A stretch of 57,894 bases of DNA from an uncultured Verrucomicrobiales bacterium (GCA_937901085.1 CALCHQ010000126.1:1-57894); one strand, 5' to 3'; shown: positions 16,329 to 24,915, counted from the stretch's first letter. Notes: a model not told the origin generated them from the sequence alone. Numbers and translations are program-made.

Positions 16329-18206
16329 ATGGACAAAACAGGATGGATTGTTGTCACTCTCTGCTTAGGCCTGCTGGGCCTGCAGTGGTATAACAACAGC
16401 AACAACGAACAGGCGGCTCCGGCAGCCCCTGCCGCCGTGACAGCCCCGGCCGATCCCGCCACTGCCGCCGTCACCCCCGCCGCCCCGGCAGCCACCGTGG
16501 CCACCAGCCCGGCCACCACCCCTGCCCCCACAGCCGAAAAGAAAGTTGTTGCCACCCTCATCAGCAAGGATGCCGACGGCAAGCCCGTGGCAAAGTACAA
16601 TTTCTGCAACATCGGCGGCAGCATCAGCGGCGTGGAAATGCTCGGTCAGGTCATCAACAGCACGCGTGACGAGCTGAACAAGACTGATGTAAGCCTCAAT
16701 TCCAACCCCGATGCCGGCATCGGCGCCCTCCTGTTCGGGCTTTCCAATGACCGTGCCCCGCAGTTCGACCAGGGCGTATACGAATACCGCCCCGACCTGA
16801 GCAGCGAGAACCATGTGACGCTGCTGGGCCGCGTGGGTGATCTCATCATCCGCAAGGTATACAGCCTCAAGCCCCTCCGGCAGGGCGACACCCTCATCGA
16901 GGGCAATGCCTACGTTCTCAACCTCAAGATTGACGTGCAGAACACCTCCGGGCAGACCCTCAACGCGCAGGACTGGGGGCTTTATGCCGGTGGCATGGGG
17001 CAGATTTCCAAGGACGAGTCCTCCTACTACACCTACTATGTCCACCTGGAGGATGGCAGCTTCGAGAAGAACGGTGCCAGTGATTTCCGCCCCTGGCTCG
17101 GCAAGGCCAGAGAGCGCAGCTACGACAAGGACTTCGAAAGCCTGGAGTGGGCTGGTGTCATGAACCAGTACTATGCCTCCATCGTGAAGCCGGACAAGAG
17201 CAGCGCCAACAACTCCCTGTATGCCGCCCCGGCTCAGTTCCCCCTGCAGGTGACGGGCGACAAGACCGAATGCGTGGAAGTGGCTCTGGGCATGCCCGAT
17301 TTCTCCCTCGCCGGCAAGACTGACGCCATGATGGGCGGGCAGAAGAGCTTCTCCTACGATATTTTCACCGGTCCGAAGCTCAACCTCATGCTCAACGAGA
17401 TGACGGATGACTTCCGCATGATTGACCGCGTGATGGACTACGGCGTGTTCACCATCATCGCCTACCCGATGAACTGGATTGTGAACCTCTACCACGGCTG
17501 GCTGGGCAACTGGGGCTGGGCCATCATCGCCATGACCCTCACCATCCGGCTGCTCATCTGGCCGCTCTACCGCAAGAGCTACACCAGCATGAAGCGCATG
17601 AGCCTGCTGCAGCCGCAGATGCAGGCCCTCAAGGAAAAATATCCCAACGACCCGCAGAAGGTGCAGATGGAGATGATGAAGCTCTACCGTGACTACGGCA
17701 TCTCGCCCATGGGCGGCTGCCTGCCCATGCTGCTGCAGATGCCCATCTTCTTCTCCTTCTTCTATGTGCTGCAGACCGCAGCCGAGTTCCGCGGCGAAGG
17801 CTTCATCGGCTGGGTGACCGACCTCTCCCAGATGGATACGGTCTTCTCCTTCCCCTTCATGGGCTATGAAGTGCCGGTAAACATCCTGCCCATCCTCATG
17901 GCTGTCTCCACCATCGTGCAGATGCACATGACCCCGGCCACGGGTGACGCCACGCAGGTGAAGATTATGCGCTGGATGCCGCTCATGTTCTTCCTGTTCT
18001 GCTACACCTACCCCAGCGCCCTGGGTCTGTACTGGACCACCAGTAACCTCGTCTCCATTCTGCAGACCATCATCATCCGCCGTCTGCCCGCACCCCAGCT
18101 GGAGAAGGTGCAGAAGAAGAAAGGAGCCAAGAAGAGCTTCATGGAGCGCATGATGGAACAGCAGGCCGCCCTGGAGCGCCAGCGCCAGGCCCAGCAAGGC
18201 AAGTAA
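16329..18206 (+). CDS. yidC: Membrane protein insertase YidC (Oxa1 family)
   Basis: A 625-residue inner-membrane insertase. The start MDKTGWIVVTLCLGLLGLQW gives the first membrane helix; earlier in-frame ATGs lie inside yidD. A Pro/Ala/Thr-rich linker (about 25-80) leads to the periplasmic beta-sandwich domain (to about 385). The five-helix Oxa1 core follows, with IRLLIWPLYRKSYTSM (conserved Arg in the hydrophilic groove), the cytoplasmic helical hairpin LQPQMQALKEKYPNDPQKVQ, GCLPMLLQMPIFFSFF and LYWTTSNLVSILQT. The C-terminal tail is Lys/Gln-rich and can bind ribosomes. The long periplasmic domain is typical of Gram-negative bacteria. Confidence 0.96.
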   Translation: MDKTGWIVVTLCLGLLGLQWYNNSNNEQAAPAAPAAVTAPADPATAAVTPAAPAATVATSPATTPAPTAEKKVVATLISKDADGKPVAKYNFCNIGGSISGVEMLGQVINSTRDELNKTDVSLNSNPDAGIGALLFGLSNDRAPQFDQGVYEYRPDLSSENHVTLLGRVGDLIIRKVYSLKPLRQGDTLIEGNAYVLNLKIDVQNTSGQTLNAQDWGLYAGGMGQISKDESSYYTYYVHLEDGSFEKNGASDFRPWLGKARERSYDKDFESLEWAGVMNQYYASIVKPDKSSANNSLYAAPAQFPLQVTGDKTECVEVALGMPDFSLAGKTDAMMGGQKSFSYDIFTGPKLNLMLNEMTDDFRMIDRVMDYGVFTIIAYPMNWIVNLYHGWLGNWGWAIIAMTLTIRLLIWPLYRKSYTSMKRMSLLQPQMQALKEKYPNDPQKVQMEMMKLYRDYGISPMGGCLPMLLQMPIFFSFFYVLQTAAEFRGEGFIGWVTDLSQMDTVFSFPFMGYEVPVNILPILMAVSTIVQMHMTPATGDATQVKIMRWMPLMFFLFCYTYPSALGLYWTTSNLVSILQTIIIRRLPAPQLEKVQKKKGAKKSFMERMMEQQAALERQRQAQQGK

Positions 18207-18219
18207 CACCTCTTTTTCA

Positions 18220-18252
18220 CGCCCCGCAGCCTCCTGCGGGGCGTTTTCTCTT
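18220..18252 (+). terminator. Intrinsic terminator after yidC
   Basis: A 10-bp stem CGCCCCGCAG/CTGCGGGGCG (18220-18229 and 18234-18243), 4-base loop, and a T-rich tail TTTTCTCTT. It ends 5 bases before the next start codon, so it may also act on the following gene. Confidence 0.85.
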
Positions 18253-18257
18253 TCCTC

Positions 18258-19046
18258 ATGAAAAAACTGTTTCTCCTATTACTGACCAGCTTCGCCCTGG
18301 GGGCAGAGGAAATCATCCTGGACACCCAATTCATCAGCTGGGACGGCAAAGCCTCCTCTCTCTACGCCCTCCCCGGACTTGCCTCTCACGCCGGCGGACT
18401 GGAACCCCACTGGCACCAGGAGACGAACATCACCGTGCATGTCAAGGTGAGCAACCTGCTGGGAGCCGGGCAGATGGATCCGGACGCACGCTACCGCGTG
18501 GACGAAATCTCCTGGGTCGGGCATCCCGCCGGCTGGTTCATCGGGGGCTCCCGCAGCGTGCGCCTCACCAATGGGCGTGAATATGTCGACTTCCCCGGCG
18601 TCGACCGCCAGCAGGATGGAAACCCGGGCGTACGACGGAAAGCAGACGCCGAAGGGCTGTGCATCACCCATGATGACCAGCTGGAACTCATCCTCCAATG
18701 GCGCAACCCCTCCCCCGGTGGCATCTACATGCGCTATTTCACCGCCGCAGACAACGCACGGATTACCGGCACCGCCATGAACCTCACCCCCGATGGACGG
18801 CTGGCCGGCGGTATCGCCAGCGAGAACTACTACAACAAAAAATGGCGTTTCAACAGCCCCGCCATCCGCATCAAAGCCACCCGGCAGGGAGAAAGCGGAT
18901 GGCTGGCGGGCATCCTCATCACCCTGGCAGCAGCGGGGGCATTCCTTCTTCTGCGCAGGCTGTATCTGAAAAACCCGGCGGTACACCGCTGCTTGAACAA
19001 GTGGAAACAAGCCCTGGCCAGGCAGGGCATCCCCAGGCGGGATTAA
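18258..19046 (+). CDS. Exported membrane-anchored hypothetical protein
   Basis: A 262-residue protein that I do not recognise. MKKLFLLLLTSFALGAEE is a signal peptide. The central part (about 20-212) is beta-rich with many Trp, Gly and Asp residues and should lie in the periplasm. A membrane helix follows at about 217-238 (WLAGILITLAAAGAFLLLRR), then a basic cytoplasmic tail of about 25 residues. This is a type I membrane topology. The start codon lies immediately behind the yidC terminator and no separate promoter is obvious, so expression may depend on read-through. Confidence 0.8.
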   Translation: MKKLFLLLLTSFALGAEEIILDTQFISWDGKASSLYALPGLASHAGGLEPHWHQETNITVHVKVSNLLGAGQMDPDARYRVDEISWVGHPAGWFIGGSRSVRLTNGREYVDFPGVDRQQDGNPGVRRKADAEGLCITHDDQLELILQWRNPSPGGIYMRYFTAADNARITGTAMNLTPDGRLAGGIASENYYNKKWRFNSPAIRIKATRQGESGWLAGILITLAAAGAFLLLRRLYLKNPAVHRCLNKWKQALARQGIPRRD

Positions 19047-19064
19047 AACGCGGATTTTCTGACA

Positions 19065-19094
19065 TTGCGCGTGACGAATGGTTAGAGTTATGAT
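19065..19094 (+). promoter_or_regulatory. Candidate nadB promoter
   Basis: -35 TTGCGC (19065-19070), an 18-base spacer and -10 TATGAT (19089-19094), about 30 bases before the nadB ATG. The -35 box is imperfect. Confidence 0.45.
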
Positions 19095-19123
19095 AGAATT
19101 GCGCGCGCATCCAGCATACAGCG

Positions 19124-20722
19124 ATGACTACAACAGACTTTCTAGTAATCGGCAGCGGTGTGGCAGGACTGAGCTTTGCCCTGCGTGCCGCCGAATATGG
19201 CAAGGTGACTATCCTCTGCAAGAGCGATCCCCTGGTTTCGAGTTCGGCCAAGGCCCAGGGCGGCATTGCCGCGGTCATCGACAAGAATGACACCTTTGAG
19301 GAACATGTGGCCGACACGCTGGATGCCGGTGCCGGGCTGTGCGATGTGGATGCCGTCCGCACCATTATCGAAGAAGCCCCGGCGGCCATTGAGGAACTAC
19401 TCAACTGGGGCGTGGATTTTGATACCGAGGAAAACGGCGGCTTTGACCTGGGGCGCGAGGGCGGCCACGGCAAGCGCCGCATTCTGCATGCCAAGGACAC
19501 GACCGGGCTGGAAATCAGCACCAAGCTGCTGCGCGGCGTGCAGCAGCACCCGAACATCACCCTGCTGGACCACCGCATCGCCATTGACCTCATCACTACG
19601 GCCAAGCTCGGCTGCGTGACGGAGGACCGCGTTCTGGGAGCCTATGTACTCGACCCCGCCACGGGTGAGGTGGAAATTTTCCGCAGCGACCGCATCATGC
19701 TGGCCACCGGCGGCACCGGCCGCGTGTACATGTACACCACCAACCCCGCCACCGCCACAGGCGACGGCGTAGCCATGGCCTGGCGCGCAGGGGCCAATGT
19801 CTCGAACCTGGAGTTCGTGCAGTTCCACCCCACCACCTTCTACAACCCCAAGAGCAGCGACCGCGACGGCCTGACTTTCCTCATCTCGGAGGCCGTGCGT
19901 GGCGAAGGCGGCGTGCTGCGCGGCCCGGACGGCAAGGAATTCATGCAGAAGTATGATGCCCGCAAGAGCCTCGCCCCGCGCGACATTGTGGCCCGCTCCA
20001 TCAACCACGAGATTCTCCGCACCGGGCATCCCTGCATGTACCTGGACATGACCCACAAGCCCAAGGGCTTCATGGCCGAACGCTTCCCCTACATCTACGA
20101 GACCTGCAAGAGCTACGGCATCGACGCCGAAGTGGATATGATTCCCGTTGTTCCCAGCGCCCACTACCAATGCGGCGGCGTGCAGACAGATACGGACGGG
20201 CAGACCTCGCTGCGTGGTCTCTTCTGCGCGGGCGAGACTGGCTGCACCGGCCTTCACGGCGCTAACCGGCTGGCCAGCAACTCACTGCTGGAATGTGTGG
20301 TGATTTCCAAGCGAGCACTCGACCGCATGCTGCGTACCCTGCCTCTGGCGCACAAGATGGAGGAATACCCCATCCCCGAATGGAAGCACGGCGAACGTGT
20401 CCCCCAGGACGACCTGGCCATTCTCTACCATTGCTGGGATGAAGTGCGCCGCACCATGATGGATTATGTGAGCATTGTACGCACCAACCACCGCCTGCAG
20501 CGCGCAGCCACCCGACTCCGCAACATCAACCGCGAAATCAACGAGTACTACTGGGGCTACCGCGTCACCCCCGAAATCATCGACCTGCGTAACCTGGCAC
20601 TCACGGCCTCCCTCATTGTGGACTGCGCCATCCGCCGTCAGGAATCCCGCGGCTTGCACTACACGCTGGATGCCCCGGAAAAACTGCCTGTCGCACGTCC
20701 CAGTGTACTGCACAACTGGTAA
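19124..20722 (+). CDS. nadB: L-aspartate oxidase
   Basis: A 532-residue FAD enzyme that oxidises L-aspartate to iminoaspartate, the first step of de novo NAD synthesis. The N-terminal dinucleotide fold (FLVIGSGVAGLSFALRAAE), SSAKAQGGIAAV, and HDTTGLE-like ILHAKDTTGLEISTKLL are characteristic, as are EFVQFHPTTFYNP, SEAVRGEGGVL, ARSINHEI and the GLFCAGETGCTGLHGANRLASNSLLE segment that binds FAD. Length is typical (530-540). Aspartate oxidase is favoured over succinate dehydrogenase/fumarate reductase flavoproteins by length, by sequence and by the absence of sdh partners. nadA and nadC are not in the window. Confidence 0.95.
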   Translation: MTTTDFLVIGSGVAGLSFALRAAEYGKVTILCKSDPLVSSSAKAQGGIAAVIDKNDTFEEHVADTLDAGAGLCDVDAVRTIIEEAPAAIEELLNWGVDFDTEENGGFDLGREGGHGKRRILHAKDTTGLEISTKLLRGVQQHPNITLLDHRIAIDLITTAKLGCVTEDRVLGAYVLDPATGEVEIFRSDRIMLATGGTGRVYMYTTNPATATGDGVAMAWRAGANVSNLEFVQFHPTTFYNPKSSDRDGLTFLISEAVRGEGGVLRGPDGKEFMQKYDARKSLAPRDIVARSINHEILRTGHPCMYLDMTHKPKGFMAERFPYIYETCKSYGIDAEVDMIPVVPSAHYQCGGVQTDTDGQTSLRGLFCAGETGCTGLHGANRLASNSLLECVVISKRALDRMLRTLPLAHKMEEYPIPEWKHGERVPQDDLAILYHCWDEVRRTMMDYVSIVRTNHRLQRAATRLRNINREINEYYWGYRVTPEIIDLRNLALTASLIVDCAIRRQESRGLHYTLDAPEKLPVARPSVLHNW

Positions 20723-20743
20723 TCCCCCACGCCCGACGGTCAG

Positions 20744-21658
20744 ATGAAGCGCTGCCTGATTCTCCTCCTGATGCTGAGCCTGACCGCCCCGCCGGAAGCC
20801 CCGGCGCAACCGGCCCGCAGCAGCATGAGCGCCACAGCGGTAAGCCGCAGCCAGACTAAACCACGCAAGCGGCGCATGAGCGAAGAAAGCCTGCGCGCGG
20901 CTGCCATCAAGGCAGGGCCCTTGCGCCCGGCTTTCGACCAGAGCCACCGCCGGAACTTCCCCGACCCGAAAAAATACGGTAACCGCCCCAGTCCGGGGGC
21001 CTACCCCTGGCATTTTGACATTACGGCGACCTATTTCTACATAGGCGAGCAGGCCACGAAGAACAACCCCGTTCCCAACACCGCCAGCAGCTGGGACAGC
21101 GCCTGGGATGACAACTACGGCGGCTTTGACGACCCCAACCCGGCGAACCGCTGCCCGCGCACCTATGCCCCGCTGGGATTCACCCCCCAGCTCAATCCTT
21201 TTTATGTGGCCCTGCCCTACAACGACATCGACAAGGGTGGGCCCAAGCCGGAAGCCTCGCGGGTCATTCCCTGGTACCGCAAGTTCAAGGACGGCAAGTA
21301 TGAATCCGTCTGCCGCGGCACCTGGGTGCAGATATATTACAAGGGCCGCTATTGTTTCGCCCAATGGGAGGACTGCGGCCCCTTCCGGACCGACGACTGG
21401 GAATATGTGTTTCTGGGCGCGCGCCCGAAAAACCACGCCAACAAAGCCGCCGGCATTGATATTTCCCCCGCCGTGCGCGATTACCTCGGCATACCGGGCG
21501 GCACAGCCACCGTCCATTGGCGCTTTGTGGACTTCCACCGTGTACCGGGCGGTCCCTGGGCACGCTACGGCAAGGACAATCCCTTTATCAACCCGGAACT
21601 CAAACGCGCCATCTTCAAATTCCAGCACAAGCACAACATCATCACCTCCAAACGCTGA
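20744..21658 (+). CDS. Exported protein, putative double-psi beta-barrel (RlpA-like) domain
   Basis: A 304-residue protein with signal peptide MKRCLILLLMLSLTAPPEAPAQ and a basic, disordered stretch to about 60. The C-terminal half has features of a double-psi beta-barrel as in RlpA and expansin-like proteins: YVALPYNDI, WVQIYYKGRYCFAQWEDCGPF (Asp/Gly near a conserved Cys), and AGIDISPAVRDYLGI, which mirrors the 'hDLS..Af..L' motif. Such domains bind or cleave peptidoglycan glycan strands. This fold call is by motif only. The gene follows nadB by 21 bases and precedes the HAD-FolB gene by 5, so the three may be co-transcribed. Confidence 0.75.
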   Translation: MKRCLILLLMLSLTAPPEAPAQPARSSMSATAVSRSQTKPRKRRMSEESLRAAAIKAGPLRPAFDQSHRRNFPDPKKYGNRPSPGAYPWHFDITATYFYIGEQATKNNPVPNTASSWDSAWDDNYGGFDDPNPANRCPRTYAPLGFTPQLNPFYVALPYNDIDKGGPKPEASRVIPWYRKFKDGKYESVCRGTWVQIYYKGRYCFAQWEDCGPFRTDDWEYVFLGARPKNHANKAAGIDISPAVRDYLGIPGGTATVHWRFVDFHRVPGGPWARYGKDNPFINPELKRAIFKFQHKHNIITSKR

Positions 21659-21663
21659 TTCCC

Positions 21664-22647
21664 ATGTTCCAGAACCTCATCTTCGACTGGTCAGGCACGC
21701 TGTGCGACGACCTTGCCCTCACCCTGGAAGCCACCAACTATGTCCTGGCACAGTACCAGCGCCCCGCGCTCACGCGCGAGCAGTTCCGGGCTGAATTCCA
21801 GCTTCCCTACCCGGAATACTACGCATGGAAGACCCCCGAAGCCCGGCTGACCGACCTGGAGAAATTCTACCGCCACGCCTTTGACCACGCAGCAACCCAG
21901 GTGAGCATCATCCCCCATGCGCGGGAGTTCATGGATTTCTGCCGCCAGCGGGGCATCCGCTGCTTCATTCTCACCAGCATGGACCCGCGAGCCTTCGATG
22001 AACAGGTGCGCCACCTGGGGCTCAAGGATTACTTTGAGCATATCCACTCCGGTGTCCGCAACAAGGAGGAATACATCTACAACCTGCTGCGCCAGCACCA
22101 GCTCAACCCGCATGATACTGCCTTCATCGGCGATATGCAGCACGACATCAACGCCGCCCACAGCGCCGGCATCATCGGCATCGGCGTGCTGACCGGCTAC
22201 AACAACGCCGCCCAGCTGGCTGTTTCCACCCCCGACCTGACCGTCCCGCATCTGGGTGCCTTGCAGGGGTTCATGGAACGCGGTGGGTACAGCCCGAAAG
22301 CTACGGCTGACAGCATTCAGGTGAACGGGCTGGAATTCAGCTGCCACATCGGCGTTCCGGCAGAGGAACGCGCCGAAGCCCAGAAGCTGCTGGCCAACAT
22401 CCGCCTGACGCCGCCCGCCGCCTTTGCCGGCATGGGCGAAGAACTGGAGCGCACTATTGATTACGATGCTCTTTCCCGCCACCTCATCAGCCTGGCTCAG
22501 GCAGAACCAACCGTTCTGCTGGAGACCCTGTGCCACCGCATGGCCACCGCATGCGTCCGGGACTTCGGGGCCGTTTCGGCCACGGTGGAGCTGCACAAAT
22601 TCATTCTTCCTTTCACTCAGTCGGTCTCCGTGCGCTGCACGGTGTAA
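21664..22647 (+). CDS. HAD-superfamily hydrolase fused to dihydroneopterin aldolase (FolB)
   Basis: A 327-residue fusion. Residues 1-205 are a HAD hydrolase of the phosphoglycolate phosphatase/phosphonoacetaldehyde hydrolase type: motif I FDWSGTL (nucleophile Asp 8; the usual second Asp is Ser 10), motif II FILTSMD, motif III Lys near 134, motif IV FIGDMQHDINAAHSAG. Residues about 215-327 are a FolB domain: DSIQVNGLEFSCHIGVPAEER, ERTIDYDAL, LLETLC and the catalytic Lys in VELHKFILPF. FolB converts 7,8-dihydroneopterin to 6-hydroxymethyl-dihydropterin and glycolaldehyde in folate synthesis. The start at 21664 begins exactly with the HAD strand; upstream ATGs lie in the preceding gene. The fusion suggests the HAD part may act on dihydroneopterin phosphate or on the glycolaldehyde side, but the Ser at D+2 leaves phosphatase activity in doubt. 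Confidence 0.88.
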   Translation: MFQNLIFDWSGTLCDDLALTLEATNYVLAQYQRPALTREQFRAEFQLPYPEYYAWKTPEARLTDLEKFYRHAFDHAATQVSIIPHAREFMDFCRQRGIRCFILTSMDPRAFDEQVRHLGLKDYFEHIHSGVRNKEEYIYNLLRQHQLNPHDTAFIGDMQHDINAAHSAGIIGIGVLTGYNNAAQLAVSTPDLTVPHLGALQGFMERGGYSPKATADSIQVNGLEFSCHIGVPAEERAEAQKLLANIRLTPPAAFAGMGEELERTIDYDALSRHLISLAQAEPTVLLETLCHRMATACVRDFGAVSATVELHKFILPFTQSVSVRCTV

Positions 22648-22655
22648 CCAGCCGT

Positions 22656-22676
22656 CCCCCTGCCGTCGGCAGGGGG
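22656..22676 (+). terminator. Hairpin after the HAD-FolB gene
   Basis: A perfect 9-bp stem CCCCCTGCC/GGCAGGGGG with a 3-base loop, 8 bases after the stop. The following sequence lacks a T run, so termination may be factor-assisted. Confidence 0.55.
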
Positions 22677-22706
22677 CAATGTGGCAGATATGTCACCATT
22701 TGCCGC

Positions 22707-22735
22707 TTGCCGCAGGGCGGCAGAGGTGGTATTAT
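22707..22735 (+). promoter_or_regulatory. Promoter of the RND efflux operon, with overlapping inverted repeat
   Basis: -35 TTGCCG (22707-22712), a 17-base spacer and -10 TATTAT (22730-22735). The perfect inverted repeat TGCCGC-AGG-GCGGCA (22708-22722) covers the -35 box and could be a repressor site. The position rules out the in-frame ATG at 22681 as the start. Confidence 0.65.
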
Positions 22736-22761
22736 CAAACAAAAGTTTTCCTCTTCCTCCC

Positions 22762-24891
22762 ATGAGATACCGTTCCTTTATTTCCACAGCCCTGGCCATC
22801 AGCAGCATGGCAACAGCCCAGATGCCGGGGAACATGACCACTTTTGTTCAGGCGGAAAAGGCAGATTCCGGTCACGACCGCATTGTCCGCAAGAGCATCG
22901 GCCGCACCGAGGCGGTGCGGCATGTCACCGTCCGCTCTGCGGTTGAGGGACATCTCAAGGAAGTCCTCTTCCAGGAAGGCGCCCTGGTGAATCAAGGCGA
23001 CCTGCTGCTCCGCATCGAACCGCTGCGCTACGAAGCTGCCGTCAAGCAGGCCGAATCGGCCCTGGCGCAGCTGAAAGCACAGCGCGTGTATGCCGACAGC
23101 CGCTTCAAACGCTTTGCCTCCCTGACCTCTCAGCAGGCAGCCTCGCGCGAAGACATGGAAACCGCCAAGGCGCAGCTGGAAGAACTCAACGCCCGCATCA
23201 GGGGGGCAGAAGCAGAACTGGTACGCGCCCGCAAGGATTTGGCAGACTGCTCCGTGTACGCGGAAATCAGCGGAAGAATCGGCCGCATTCCCAAAGGCAC
23301 AGGCAACTACATCAACCGCGGCGAGGCGGTCACGACCATCACCCAAATGGATCCCATCTATGTGAGATTCCCACTGAGTCAGAACGATGTAAACGGCATT
23401 TTCCGCGGGCCGAAGGAAATCGGTCAGGTGACGGATGTCCAGCTGACAACAGCCAGCGGCCGCCCCTATGCAGGCAAAGGCCGCATCGTGATTGTCGACA
23501 ACCAGCTCACCGGCAGCACCGACTCTTACACCCTGTGGGCCGAGTTTGACAACCCGGAACACAAATTGACCCACAAGGGCATCGGGGCGCTGACCATCAC
23601 GCTGACCAACCAGCAGGAGGTCTGCATGGTACCGCTTACCGCCGTGCATTACGATGCCAAGGGCGCCTTTGTCTACACGATTGATGATGAAGGGAAAGTA
23701 TCCCGGCGGGATGTGACGGCAGGCCCGGTTCAGGGGCGGCTTCAGTCTATATACAGCGGGCTGCAGGACGGTGAAATAGTCATCAGCGACGGTTCGCACA
23801 AAACCCGACCAGGTGCCACGGTGCGCCCGGTATTTGCCGATGCCACGGTGAACGAACCCGGTTCCGCCCAGGGGGGAGAACTGGCTCCGCTGGAAGTGGG
23901 TACAGCTTCGGTTGAGGAAATGGCCGACCCCACCGTCCTGGCGGTGGAAACCGCGCGTCTGGAGGCGGTGAATGTAGTGGAGCTCCGTCCGCTGGTGCAG
24001 GGGTTAATCAAGGAAACATGCTTCAAGGAGGGCGAGCATGTCTCCCAGGGCTCCTGCCTGTTCCGCATTGATTCCACCCGCTACCAGGCCACGGTGGATT
24101 CCTGCAAGGCAGCCATCGCCCAGCTGGACATCAAGGTTGCCGATGCCCAGAGCAAGTACGAACGCCAGCAAAAGCTCCTGGCGCTCAATGCCAGCAGCCA
24201 GAACGATCTGGAAAACGCCCGCGCCACTCTGCATGAACAGCAAGCCGCGCGGGAAGCTGCCTTTGCCCGGCTGGCGGTGGCCGAAGATGACCTCAGCCGC
24301 TGCGACGTCCGCACTCCCATTGGCGGCAGAGTGGGGCGCGCCCTGATTTCCCAGGGTAATTATGTGAGACTGACGGACGAAGCCCTGGTGCGAGTCGTCC
24401 AATTCAGCCCCATCTATGCTCGATTCCCGCTCAGCGAAAAGGATATTCTCTCCCTCTACGGCAGCGCAGACAAACTGAAGGAACAGGCCGAGCTGAGCCT
24501 GGTGACCTCAACCGGCGAAGAACTCCCCGCCAAGGGGCGCGTGGCCTTCTGCGACAACGAGATTCAGACCGGCACCGGCACGCAGAACATCTGGGCAGTC
24601 TTCGAGAACGAAGACCGCAGCCTCGTGCCCGGCGGTGTCGTCAGCATCAGGGTGAAGCGTAAGGCAGACTACCCGGTGCTGAGCATCCCCGCCCAGGCCG
24701 TCCTGACCGATTCACGCGGTCATTATGTCTATGTCATCAGGCACAACCGGGCCGTGGAACGCCGCATTATCTGCGGCAGCACCACGGAAGACGGCCGCGT
24801 CGCCGTCTTCTCCGGCCTGCTCAGCGGCGAACAGGTGATTACCACCCACCTGGCCGATATGGAAGAAAACACCCCGGTCCAAGCCCGTTAA
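22762..24891 (+). CDS. RND efflux periplasmic adaptor, tandem duplication of two membrane-fusion-protein modules
   Basis: A 709-residue adaptor; usual RND adaptors have 370-420. Signal peptide MRYRSFISTALAISSMATAQ, no lipobox. Module A (about 40-360): lipoyl half AVEGHLKEVLFQEGALVNQG, a coiled-coil hairpin (about 90-165), second lipoyl half GRIGRIPKGTGNYINRGEAV, barrel entry DPIYVRFPLSQNDV, and a membrane-proximal end. Module B (about 390-705) repeats every element: LVQGLIKETCFKEGEHVSQG, coiled coil (about 438-512), GRVGRALISQGNYVRLTDEA, SPIYARFPLSEKDI and a membrane-proximal domain. The repeats are aligned but strongly diverged, so the duplication is old. RND adaptors work as six protomers around a trimeric pump, so a covalent dimer would give exactly three chains per pump. 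The transporter gene follows by 24 bases. No outer-membrane TolC-like gene is nearby. Confidence 0.9.
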   Translation: MRYRSFISTALAISSMATAQMPGNMTTFVQAEKADSGHDRIVRKSIGRTEAVRHVTVRSAVEGHLKEVLFQEGALVNQGDLLLRIEPLRYEAAVKQAESALAQLKAQRVYADSRFKRFASLTSQQAASREDMETAKAQLEELNARIRGAEAELVRARKDLADCSVYAEISGRIGRIPKGTGNYINRGEAVTTITQMDPIYVRFPLSQNDVNGIFRGPKEIGQVTDVQLTTASGRPYAGKGRIVIVDNQLTGSTDSYTLWAEFDNPEHKLTHKGIGALTITLTNQQEVCMVPLTAVHYDAKGAFVYTIDDEGKVSRRDVTAGPVQGRLQSIYSGLQDGEIVISDGSHKTRPGATVRPVFADATVNEPGSAQGGELAPLEVGTASVEEMADPTVLAVETARLEAVNVVELRPLVQGLIKETCFKEGEHVSQGSCLFRIDSTRYQATVDSCKAAIAQLDIKVADAQSKYERQQKLLALNASSQNDLENARATLHEQQAAREAAFARLAVAEDDLSRCDVRTPIGGRVGRALISQGNYVRLTDEALVRVVQFSPIYARFPLSEKDILSLYGSADKLKEQAELSLVTSTGEELPAKGRVAFCDNEIQTGTGTQNIWAVFENEDRSLVPGGVVSIRVKRKADYPVLSIPAQAVLTDSRGHYVYVIRHNRAVERRIICGSTTEDGRVAVFSGLLSGEQVITTHLADMEENTPVQAR

Positions 24892-24915
24892 ACCTCTAAC
24901 CCCATTTTCTGCAAC

